DNA from: Bactericera cockerelli
Taxonomy: Eukaryota > Arthropoda > Insecta > Hemiptera > Triozidae
NCBI GenBank assembly: GCA_024516035.1
Contig: CM044963.1
Location: forward strand, 17,894,914-17,958,913
DNA: 64,000 bases
Reading direction: 5' to 3'
Each line of letters starts with the position of its first letter. Within the stretch, counting starts at the first letter, position 1. Shown one piece after another: positions 54,605 to 64,000 of this stretch. The translations under genes were made by a program, and so were the position numbers. A model generated the notes under the pieces. The model was not told the DNA's origin and did no database searches. It saw only the letters and a program-made list of their open reading frames with translations.

Positions 54605-56163
54605 ATGGAACAATTACACGAAGAAATAGACTTCGAATTCACTGCATACCTTTTAATTAATCAAGACGTGGAATTAACATCCCCGAGGGAAGTGGATGAA
54701 ATAATAAATCGAATAACAGACGTTATATACAGGGTGTCCCACCAAACTTGGACACCTCAAATTACTCGGCCCCTGAAAGAGTTTTTGAAAAATAAAAAAA
54801 TCTAGGGTACATGTGCTAATTATGCGGTTTCAGTTATGAAATTTTTTTTATACAGGGTGGTTCAAAAGTCAGAAATTGAGGTGTCAACTTTCGATTTTTA
54901 AATGGATCAACCTGAATTTTATTTGATAATTTTACTTCTAAATGATTCCTGAGTACTTTTATAAACAAAAATATTACATACAGGGTGTTTTTTTTTCGAC
55001 CAATTTTTTTTCTAAATCTTGAATAACTCAAGTTCGGTTAATTTTTTCGATAACAAGAAGAGAATGTTTTTGTGTAATGAATACACGCACTTTCAATTGG
55101 CATCAAAAAAATCTATACAGGGTGGTTCACAAGTGAAATAATGACTTGATTTTTTTTTAAAACCGAGTTTTTTTAATTTTTTATTTAGGATTAATAATTC
55201 TCGTCTAATTTTACACATTTTTCGTTAGTCATATCGAAAAACAAAACTAAAGTGTTGTACAGGGTGAGACATAATTTTTTTGTAACACCCTGTATATGGG
55301 CAGTCAAAGAGACGCAAAATTAAATATAAAGACTAAATATGCAAGAAAAAACTTGATTTTTAATGAAACTAAAAAGTTATGGTGTTTTAACTAGTATTGT
55401 CGCATGGACCACCCTGTAGATATTTTCTTAAACCATCATATGGGTAGTTGAAACTGTCTAAAATTCAATGAGGAGTCCAAATCTGAAAGAAAAAAATGAA
55501 TTCAAAAAGCCATGCTCAATTTTGTGTCTACACCTACCTACTTTTTATTTCAAGTTTTAAAATCATTCAGTGTGGACACCAAATTGAAAATGGCTTCAAA
55601 TTCGTGTTTTTTTACTTGTTTTTCCGACATGATTCGAAGTGTTCGTTGAATTTTATACAACTTAGAGTACCTACATGATAGTTTAAGAAAATATCTACAG
55701 GGTGGTCCATGCGACAATATTAGTTAAAAAACCATAACTTTTTAGTTTAATTAAAAATCAAAGTTTTTCTTGTATATTTAGTCTTTATATTTAATTTTGC
55801 GTCTCTTTGACTGCCCTATTACAGGGTGTTACAAAAAAATTATTTTTTTAAAATAATTTTTTAAAGCACATGTACCCTAGATTTTTTTATTTTTCAAAAA
55901 CTCTTTCAGGGTCCGAGTAATTTGAGGTGTCCAAGTTTGGTGGGACACCCTGTATACAAAATAATACATACGAAATGCAAGCCAATGTATAGAGAATGTG
56001 AAATATTACATGAGGAATACATGGAAGAACACATCTGGACGGAGACAGGCAGAATGCAGACAAGGAAACGCATGAACGTGACGTTTGATGAAATGGACAC
56101 ATTTATCCTTGGTAACTCTACACCTGATGAAACCTTTGAAACCGTTGATAGAGTAGGTAAATG
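54605..56163 (+). pseudogene. Unknown short ORF split by a foldback element
   Basis: A 5' piece begins at ATG 54605 (MEQLHEEIDFEFTAYLL...) and is open up to the edge of the foldback at about 54729. A second open piece starts right after the far edge at 55957 (KIIHTKCKPMYRECEIL...) and ends at a stop near 56161-56163. The pieces share a frame only if 1227 bp (a multiple of three) is removed, which implies a 4-bp TATA duplication; a simple TA duplication would leave them out of frame. A TAG lies just upstream of the ATG. The last codons are part of a degenerate tandem repeat continuing to about 56620. The protein is acidic/basic, with no signal peptide or membrane segment, and I do not recognise it. 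Confidence 0.3.
54730..55954. mobile_element. Foldback element, TACAGGGTG ends, second copy
   Basis: Outer ends read TACAGGGTGTCCCACC inward and GGGACACCCTGTA outward, with TA repeats on both sides. It is the reverse-orientation counterpart of the 25112-26765 element: its centre (about 55405-55705) is the reverse complement of that copy's centre. The right arm is shortened: between about 55845 and 55865 it jumps to the terminal module, so most right-arm modules are deleted. No transposase coding seen. It separates the two halves of the ORF annotated at 54605-56163. Confidence 0.8.
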
Positions 56164-56620
56164 ATTGAATGGACATATTCACCCTCTATATCACTGCATC
56201 TGATGAAACTTTTGTAGCACTTGACAGAATGGACAAATGATTGAATAGACAGATTCAACTTTGATAAAGCTGCATGATGGTCCCATTCTTGTGAAATTCA
56301 CTACAAATAGAAAGAAGATTGAAATTTTATCTAAGACAATTTTTTTTTGAAGAACACAAATATTTTTATAAGTGAAGATAAAACTGTACAATACATGATG
56401 AAAGCTATGTAGCACTGGATATCATAATTGAATGGACAGATTCAACATGAACTGCATCTAATGAAACCTTTGTAGCAGTCAATAGAATGAATGGATTTAA
56501 CCTTGATAAACATTGCATCTGATAAAACCTTTGTATCAGTTGATAGAATGGACTAAATCGTTAACTGAACCGATTCAACTTTGATAACACTGCATCTGAA
56601 GAAACCTTTGTAGCAGTTAA
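56120..56620 (+). repeat. Degenerate tandem repeats
   Basis: CTGATGAAACCTTTG-like starts recur at about 56127, 56200, 56458, 56518 and 56593, each followed by a GTTGATAGAATGGAC-like block and GATTCAACTTTGATA. The first unit is the end of the split ORF, so the array may have grown out of coding sequence. Confidence 0.55.
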
Positions 56621-56639
56621 TTTCAAGCGGTTCCTATCA

Positions 56640-57418
56640 TGATGAACTGGATATTGAATATTGAACCATCATTTCACCTGATGAAATAATTGGAACTATT
56701 GTAGCATGATTGAGACCAAAGCTGTGATGGAGAGGCAAAGTTATGGAATACCTAAGAGAGAAAAGGAAAAGAAGACGCCCTAAATAAAAAGATTCATGAA
56801 ACATGGAACCAACAAATAACTTTCCATAACTCCTTTTACATGCCCAGGGTACCTGATTTTTATTGTATCAGAGTGATCCCTCCATTGCTTCTTATAGGTT
56901 AAATAGGTCTATTACTTGCTCAGTAGTGTACTTGATTCTTATTGGATTAGAATGATCCTGCTAACCTGCTTCCATTACATCGTTTTATTACTGTTTTTTA
57001 CCTGTATCTTTATGTAGTATGTACCTTGTTCTGTTTACATATATCTATATGTACCTTGTTATGTACCTATGTAGAGATCTCATTGGGTAGCCTCAGCTGT
57101 CACACTCGGTTGAGTTTCTCCTAATTGGTGGGTGAAGATTATCTTCTGGTACTGGAGTGATCCAATGTTCAAGAATAGAACATGGCACGTTTGGCACGTG
57201 GCAGCCAGTGAACACAGGGAAGGTATTAGATCAGGATCCCTGATGTATGTGACCTTAGGTGGCAGAAAATGTGCATATCAAACACCTCGGCCGAGGTTTG
57301 AAGAACACCTATACAAATAAGGAGACAGCGCGGCAGAGTGTAAGGTAACGGAAAACATAGTTCCCATGCATTTCGTGTACTTCAGCCAGAAAAAAGTTCC
57401 ACATGATTTTTAAAAACT
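56640..57418. other. No gene supported
   Basis: Contains TGTACCTTGTT repeats (56998-57075) and a 62-codon frame at 57132-57320 (TRP/CYS-rich start, ending ...PRPRFEEHLYK) that I cannot assign. Confidence 0.35.
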
Positions 57419-59261
57419 ATACAGGGTGTCCCGTATACAGATGCAAATATTTTGAGGGTAGGTTCAGCCCACCGTGGACTATCATATGAGCGAAACTTGC
57501 AGTGGGGCATTTTGCTTCGTTAAAGAGTTTTGGCCAAATCCCTGTTTTTCCCACAGGTCTAGAGGTCACTTGGATCGATGCACGTTTTTAAATAAATGAT
57601 AGCCAGTAAGTAATTTTTGACTTCATGTATGGATAGTCATGCATATTTCCCTTGAATTGCAGTTGGTTGCATAAAAAAATATTGAAAGACCAGAGAGATA
57701 TTTAATCATAAGTTCAATACTTTTCTAAAATTTGATTTTTCCCTGTTTTCCCTTTCGTGAATTTAGAGTACTTCTACAATTGCAATTCTGCGTATCACTA
57801 GTTAAAAAAAATACCCTATTATGTTTAGTTTTATAAAAAAGAAAGCTCATTTATATTACTTTAAAGATCATGGAACGCAGTACACACAAAGCTCAAAAAA
57901 CACTTCTGAATCATGATGGAAAATTCAAAGTTGGCTGAATTTTAACAGAATTGGCGCGTAATTTGAGGTATAAATACACTGCTCTGGGATGTTTAACAGA
58001 GGGAGATTGATCATTCACACTGGTCGGTCGGTGTGAACTTTTATGTGAATGGGGTTACGGAATCACAGGGTTATCATGAGGAAAAATGAGAGAGGCTGCA
58101 ACGAAAGCAGCAACCAGTGGTGTAATTATGGAAAAAGAATACACATGGAGAAAAACTCTGCGCTACCAACAAAAATTATGATTTTATTTTTAGAAGTAAA
58201 ATTGAAAATATCATTTTTGTGTTTATCACAATCATGATATCAAAAACATAACAAATAGTGCCGAAAATTAACCCTGGGTAAAACTCGAACATCCAACCTT
58301 AAGGTTACTATTATTATTAATACTTTATTTTTATTTTATAAACAATTGGACCAAGCTTTATTTACAATTTTTTTTTTTACAATGAACATGGTAACAATTT
58401 GTGAAATAAATATAAACAAAGACTGATCGAGGGTGGTGATACAGTGATACATGTTTGTAGTTTATTGATAAACTACAAACATGATACATTCTGCAACACA
58501 GGACATGAAATGAAAAGAACCCAAAAGAATATGTAGCGAACCAAGGGCGAGGTTTAAAGCTTGTGGCTTTCCCTTCCACCGAACAAATTGATCGCCTTGT
58601 TATTTTAACTATTAGATTTGATTGATATAGTTGGTTAATAGAACTAATTGTACTCAGAAAATTTTCATTTATAACTTGCAGTTGGCACAAAAATAGTCAC
58701 ACAGACCGCTTCAGGCATCGAGTGTTCTTCAAAATGCAATCGCGCCCAGATTCAAAATTTTAAAGATGTGTTTCTCTCCTTCTGGTGCCGTTTGATAAGG
58801 CGTATCTCATTCGTTCCTTCACGCGTCTGAAAGAACTTTGTATTTATTGAAACAAAATAGCAAAGGATATTTTTTTACCTAGTGATACGCAGAATTGCAA
58901 TGGTAGAAGTACTCTAAATTCACGAAAGGGAAAACAGGGAAAAATCGAATTTTAGAAAAATATTGAACTTATGATTAAATATCTCTCTGGTCTTTCAATA
59001 TTTTTTCATGCAACCAACTGCATTTCAAGGGAAATATGCATGACTATCCATACATGAAGTCAAAAATTACTTACTGGCTATCATTTCTTTAAAAACGTGC
59101 AACGATCTAAGTGACCTCTAGACCTATGGGAAAAACAGGGATTTGGCCATAACTCTTTAACGAAGCAAAATGCCCCACTGCAAGTTTCGCTCATATGATA
59201 GTCCACGGTGGGCTGAACCTACCCTCAAAATATTTGCATCTGTATACGGGACACCCTGTAT
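57419..59261. mobile_element. Foldback element, TACAGGGTGTCCCG ends, arms of about 395 bp
   Basis: Left arm 57419 to about 57820 and right arm about 58868 to 59261 are inverted copies; both ends read TACAGGGTGTCCCGTATAC from outside, followed by TA. The roughly 1-kb middle is unrelated DNA with a partial SINE B body (58055-58140), a reverse-strand retroelement tail (about 58310-58600) and a 16-bp hairpin (58450-58483). No transposase recognised. Confidence 0.78.
58310..58600 (-). mobile_element. Probable retroelement 3' tail, reverse strand, with hairpin
   Basis: Left ATT-repeat and TTTATTTTTATTTTATAAAC, right CCAAGGGCGAGGTTTAAAGC and CTTTCCCTTCCACC, like 310-490. A perfect 16-bp hairpin CATGTTTGTAGTTTAT with a TG loop lies at 58450-58483. 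Confidence 0.4.
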
Positions 59262-60600
59262 ATTAAAAAAAAAAAAAATCATTTGAAACATTTGTTTCCC
59301 AATCATTACTCTCTTTTCCAATGATTAATTCCATCTTCATACCCCAACAACGACTCTCCACTCCTCCATCTTCTCCTAGCTCTTCTTATGCACATACTCG
59401 CTGCACGCTGCGGAGCAATGGAAATGTGACCTTAGGTGTTGAATTCAATTACAAATTAAACAGACTTTGGTAATACTGTTAAACCTGGATGTGAGAGAAA
59501 TGTCGAGAGAGAAATAATTTTATTTTTCTATTTAACAAACAAAATGAACTGCATACTCATCAAAAGATCTTCTCCTCATTTTCTTTCATTTATGTTTACT
59601 AATTCTGAATTTGTAAATATATGTAAGTATATAAGAGAACAATTTCCATGTCCACTTTACCTTTCTAAGATAAAATAATCTCTTTCTAAGAGAAAACTGA
59701 AATTAAGAGCTGAAAACAACTGTCCTTTTGTTCGGTTCTGTTCTGTTATTCATGTAGGTACCCCAATACAACTTCTCACTTTTCTGTTTGTACTGATTAA
59801 AATAGAGAGGTTAGTTGATGGCATGGACATTCAGAACTATTACCTGCTGATGAGAGCAAATAAGCTCGAACCAGCTCTCCAGGTATGTTCTGATATTCAT
59901 GTACATCTAGTACAACTTCTCACTTTTCTGTTCATACTGCTTCATGGCCTGACTGTCATTGTTCGTAAAATTTCCTCGTCCCACCATTTTCATTTCTCGC
60001 TTGAATCAATTTCATTCAGGTGGGATGGAAATCTAATAAAGTCATCCATGTCAGCTATTCAAGTCACAACATGATATCATCAGAGAAACACCCATTGACG
60101 TACGCTGATCCCGAATCCAAATTTAGACCTCATGTCTTCAGTCTCTTGCATTCCTGACCTAACTTCAAGACGGTCACCCACCCAAGTCTTTGCCGCGTGC
60201 GTCGTCGGATAACAATCGACTGAGTAGGACCATAAAATATGAATTATTAATGGAAAATTAAAAATATGTTACTACAGTGGAACCTGGATATGAGAGAACT
60301 CATGGGACCGAATTTTTTTCTCTTATATCCAGATTTCTCTTGTAAAATGGTCATTTTTCTTTATAGCGAGGTAAATCAAACCTGGAATTGTTCTCTAGCA
60401 TCGAAGCTTGCCTTATATTCACTTCTCTTTTATCTAGGTTCGATTGAATTGTTTTTTTTTTCCTTTATGGTATGGATATTCAGAACTGTTACCTGCTGAT
60501 GAAAAACTAAGCTTGAAACAGCTGTCCAGGTCTCTTATCTAAGTAGCAGAGTAACAAGGAAAAATTGCTGTCTGCTAATCCAGGTTCATAGCTTTCATTA
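59262..60600. other. Unassigned DNA with a repeated 60-bp block
   Basis: ATTCAGAACTATTACCTGCTG (about 59829) recurs as ATTCAGAACTGTTACCTGCTG (about 60477). CAGTGGAACCTGGATATGAG at about 60275, after TA, resembles a pogo-like MITE end, but no partner end was found. Confidence 0.35.
60165..60230 (-). mobile_element. 5S rRNA-like fragment, reverse strand
   Basis: CGGTCACCCACCCAAGT and GCCGCG match the reverse complement of the 5S GGATGGGTGACC region. Its GGTGGGTGACCG is closer to genuine 5S rRNA than to the family E heads. Too short to be a gene. Confidence 0.35.
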
Positions 60601-60605
60601 TCGCT

Positions 60606-60790
60606 CCCAGGGGCTCAGTGGTAAAGGTGAGTCCATCGTGGGTTCGAAACCCAGCCGGGACATGACAAGTTTTTCTCATATTTGGAATTTTCACCACTGA
60701 ATAATAAGTCTTGGGCTTACTGCTGGAATGATGGGACTTAATAGTCCTAATTGGGCAGAATCAATAAATTCTGCCCAATTAGGATATTAA
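60606..60790 (+). mobile_element. SINE family D, with inverted tail
   Basis: GGGCTCAGTGGTAAAGG, B box GTGGGTTCGAAACCC, GGCTTACTGCTGGAATGATG. The end CCTAATTGGGCAGAATC is followed by its inverse (ATTCTGCCCAATTAGGA), forming a hairpin at about 60745-60785. Confidence 0.65.
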
Positions 60791-60794
60791 TTTT

Positions 60795-61815
60795 TTGCTC
60801 GATATTATAAGAGAAGAAAACTTTCTGGACCAAACATTCAAAGAAATTCTCTAGATTCCATGACACGATGAAATGCCTCCTTGTGCACAGGTGAATGGCT
60901 ACATGCTGAAGCATATCTTGCAGATTGTTCTCGAGATTCAGTAATATTTACGTAGGCGTTCAGATGATGCAGTGAAACCGACTGCTGACACACTCTTGCG
61001 TCAGCAATACCTTACGTCGGAGATAATAAGCCGTCGGAATGATGCTGATTTGCTTGTATAGCCTGTTTCAAGGTAGACTGAACGTCCTGACTGAAGTTGA
61101 TATGATCGTCCATTGAACATGCTGAACTAAATACATAGGCTTTACCTAATTTTCAAGGATGTCAAATCGTCTTTATATGTCATAAACAAAAAAATTACGA
61201 CAAAAAAATGGAAGTTTCAATGGTTTTCCGGTAAAATGTCGCATTGACAGCCATTGTAAAACAACAACAAAATCCAGCCAGTCCCACCACACTGACTCCT
61301 GTAGATTTTTGAAGCATCCCAGTCCAGGTGGGAAACTTCCTAGGATACCAAATTGAAAGAGAGTATTGAGGAGAATGCTGAGCCGCTGTCACTTCTACAA
61401 CAACAAAAACAACAAAAACACCACAAACAATAACAACAACAACTAGATGTAAATACAAAAAAAACACACACAAAAAGAACACACAAATCGATATCTTGTC
61501 TAGTCTTGAAATCATCAGACATCAGGAACCTTGGATCGGTATGTTCGGATCCAGTTGAACGCAACTTTTTTCTTTCTATTCACATATTGACAACTGCCAT
61601 TAACGGCTAATTACCTATCCCGGCATTCGATCTGGCGCGGCCCAGTGGCGCGTCAGACGCCAAGACAGGCGGCCGAGAACGGCTTCCTGAAATAGTTCCT
61701 CGTCTAGACGAAACCAGAAGTGGGCATGCGCCGCGACATCTGTTTAGGATTTGATGAGGGAAAAAAAGCAACAAAGATCCTGGTGTTATGTTGACTATTG
61801 TAAAGTATCTAGAGT
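60795..61815. other. No gene supported
   Basis: ACAACAA-rich stretch at 61395-61470 accounts for the reverse-strand Val/Cys-rich frames. Otherwise unassigned. Confidence 0.4.
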
Positions 61816-61818
61816 CAA

Positions 61819-61965
61819 GACCTCAGTAGCTTGATCGATAAGGCGGCGGACTTGGCATGTGGAGGCCAGTGGTTCAAGTTCCAAGTTGAACATCAATTTA
61901 GTAAAGTGAGTTTGAGTAGTTGTGATATTACGATTGTGATCAACACAAATATCGTGGATCTTACA
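61819..61965 (+). mobile_element. SINE family C
   Basis: GACCTCAGTAGCTTGATCG, GGTTCAAGTTCC, TTTAGTAAAGTGAGTTTGAG and GATCAACACAAATATCGTGG. Confidence 0.7.
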
Positions 61966-62061
61966 AAATTATCCACCACCACCTATATAAAAATTATTAA
62001 AAAAAGTAAAATTGTTTGAAAATATTTTATCGCCTGGCATGCATCACTGAGATGTCAGTTA

Positions 62062-62369
62062 TAATATAATATAATAATAATAATAATGCTTTTTCTTTGT
62101 GTTATTATGTCACAATTTTAGTGGGTAGCGCAGAATCATAGGACTTTACCACTTTAATTTACAATATCTTGTATTATTTTTTTGCCTAAGATTCTGCCAC
62201 TGGTCGCTGCTTCACATTAAAGCAGCTACTCATTTTTCCTCACGAGGTATGAGTGGACCCCGAACATCCAAGTACAGAGCAGAAAAAATCCTCCCCCGCT
62301 GGGAATCGAACCCAGGTCACCATGTGTGCAATGCCTAGCGCGCTAACTCGCTCTGCCACAGTGACTACT
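62062..62369 (-). mobile_element. SINE family B with 15-bp target duplication
   Basis: Reverse-strand copy very like the one at 22524-22837 across the head. CTGAGATGTCAGTTA flanks it exactly (62047-62061 and 62370-62384), so the insertion is fairly recent. Confidence 0.85.
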
Positions 62370-62384
62370 CTGAGATGTCAGTTA

Positions 62385-63591
62385 AATAAATAAGAGAACT
62401 CAAGGGACAGGAATTCTATCTCTTTTTTATTTGTTTCCTTTTCTCTGACAGGATTCTCCTAAAGAAGCTCTTCCACCCAACCACAAATATAGATCCACTT
62501 GAACATTTTTGTTTTATATTACTGGACCAATATACTTTTGAAATTCTCCAGAGTTGGATAATTTCTGTCAGTTCCCTGTTTGTTATGAAGGTTTCTGTTT
62601 TAAAGATAATATTTTTCCTTAAGGAAAATTAAATTGGACCTGGACATTGTTCTCTTAAATCCAGAATTTTCTGTAAATGTACTCTTTTTGGTCTGAACTC
62701 TGGAATCTAAAGAACAGATAAAAAAAAGACAAACTCATTGACCAACTGGATCGACATGGAATGGAAGTGACGAGTGAATGACAAACTACTGATAAGTCAG
62801 AAGACCCATTCATGCCATCTCCGACGCAACAAGATTAATAAGCCATTTACCGCAACTCCATGTCCATGTCAGCTTCATGTCATGTTCATGCCAACTTCAT
62901 GTCACGTTGATGTCAACTCGTCATGTTCGTGTCAATCCTACAGGATTTTGACAGGATAAACATATTCTGTCAATGACATTGGGAAAAAAGGAGGATTTTG
63001 ACAGGATATCTTCAACAAAGACAAAAGAAGACATACATATAGTATGGAACCAGGAAGTTTGTGCAAATGTACATAGCAAAAATATAGTCTCAGATATAAC
63101 ATGTGACCAACTGACCATTGCCAATGTAGAAATTGCGAAGTCTCAATGAAAAACAAAGATAGCTGGAGAAACGCGTACAACATGTGACTAGTGCAACCGA
63201 AGATGTAGAAGTTGTGACGTGTAAATGACAGTGTCTTTTATCCTGAAACCAAAGATATAACTGGCCAGTACGATATTGGTTTTGAAATATCCTGCGAGAC
63301 CGGGAAGGACAGAGCGGAGAGGATCCTGTGTTGCACCTGTCCTAGCTGACAGATGTCTTGACTTGTATGTTTATGACAACCGCGACCTGGGGCCTGTGTC
63401 ACAATCATTTCGCAAGCTGGAAGTCAGTTTGCAATTTAGAAATTCGGACAGTTTTTTGGCATGGGTAGGCGAGGCCATTCCATACAAACCTTGAGTAATC
63501 AGTAGAGACAGTCCGTTTCAAGTTAGAAATTCAGACACATGAAATTCAGCAGAAACCAAGTGGTGAAAGGGAAGATGTATCACCGTCGATA
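62385..63591. other. No gene supported
   Basis: GGATTCTCCTAAAGAAGCTC at about 62450 repeats 10565-10590; then short repeats (62858-63010). A 72-codon frame at 63276-63494 has no recognisable motif. Confidence 0.4.
62858..63010 (+). repeat. Short degenerate repeats
   Basis: TTCATGTCA/CATGTCAACTT-type 12-18-bp units (62858-62935), then AGGATTTTGACAGGATA twice (62941, 62992). Confidence 0.5.
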
Positions 63592-63926
63592 GCACGTTGA
63601 ACACAATAGTTCTTATTCAGTCACTGAAGATAAGGAACGTCCAGCGTGGCTAAAACCTGGATGGTTGACCATTCCAACTCGAAATCTCGTGATGCTGATC
63701 TCACATAGGCTGTGAAGTTAATTTGAGTAGCTGGTTTGTGAGTTTCCAGCGAATGAAGGGTAAAACCCCCGTCCTGTCTACCTCAAGTCAGGACGTTTAA
63801 AACCAAATAATTATAATCAACGGACACGAATAGAACCTAGACATTGGATCTGGGCGTCCATATAATCCTCTCACCACCGTGATTTAGATATCAATACCTA
63901 TCTCATGGACACGGAATTATTATTAT
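63592..63926 (+). mobile_element. Chimeric SINE: 5S head with family F tail
   Basis: The head GATAGCACGTTGAACAC, GGATGGTTGACCATTCC is 5S-like. The middle (about 63709-63798) matches 39176-39266, and the tail AATCCTCTCACCACCGTG with CACGGAATTATTATTA is the family F tail also at 30180-30295 and, reversed, at 7722-7870. Confidence 0.7.
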
Positions 63927-64000
63927 ACTTTTAGAATGATTTTGAAACAGGGCCCTTCAGTTTTGCACTGAACATCCTTTTGTACTTGAACCGAAGGTTT

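Noticed and set aside
61195..61564. Val/Cys-rich reverse frames resembling a membrane segment
   Set aside because: Produced by the ACAACAA-rich low-complexity stretch.

Overview
The window looks like intergenic DNA from an AT-rich animal genome, most likely an insect and possibly a hemipteran (inference). Spliced GT-AG exons, tRNA- and 5S-rRNA-headed SINEs, LINE tails, many MITEs, microsatellites and almost no coding density point to a eukaryote. No bacterial-style operons, CRISPR arrays or functional RNA genes are visible.

Only one convincing cellular gene is present: a four-exon, kinase-domain-only casein kinase 1 (CK1) family gene on the + strand (39755-41958). Its catalytic motifs are intact, but exon 2 appears to be one base short of the expected frame. 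Two further coding remnants are a C-terminal piece of a Tc1/mariner-type transposase (53378-53708) inside a long inverted-repeat element, and the C-terminal end of a LINE reverse-transcriptase ORF (44149-44341). A short unknown ORF (54605-56163) is split by a foldback transposon.

The rest is a dense, nested mosaic of mobile DNA. (a) There are at least six SINE families, called A, B, C, D, F and G here, with tRNA-like heads, plus family E with a 5S rRNA head. E and F share a central domain and a tail, so heads and tails have been exchanged. (b) Six long inverted-repeat (foldback) structures lie at 8682-9711, 22871-25095, 25112-26765, 52472-54330, 54730-55954 and 57419-59261. Several start and end with a TACAGGGTG-type motif that also bounds small MITEs, recurs about every 130 bp inside one foldback, and lies in every unit of a 77-bp array. 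(c) DNA elements with readable target duplications include an 8-bp-TSD hAT-like element at 17417-18350, another 8-bp-TSD element at 31037-31735, a 961-bp element at 34033-34993 and MITEs with TAA/TTA duplications at 28165-28308 and 36675-37040. (d) Tandem arrays have periods of about 650 bp (13605-18440), 77 bp (33285-35123), 111 bp (19689-20105), 72 bp (17504-17719) and two unrelated 45-bp units.

Layout: 1-8.6 kb, SINEs, LINE tails, microsatellites; 8.7-13.6 kb, perfect inverted repeat and 400-bp dispersed repeats; 13.6-18.4 kb, 650-bp array with two insertions; 18.4-22.8 kb, palindromic repeats and degraded 5S SINEs; 22.9-26.8 kb, two back-to-back foldbacks; 27-39 kb, SINE/MITE mosaic and the 77-bp array; 39.7-42 kb, CK1 gene; 42-52 kb, SINEs, MITEs, LINE remnants; 52.4-59.3 kb, foldback cluster; 59.3-64 kb, SINEs and unassigned DNA. 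The most notable system is the TACAGGGTG foldback/MITE group together with its decayed transposase. All coordinates and similarity judgements are by eye; repeat edges are approximate unless a target duplication is given.
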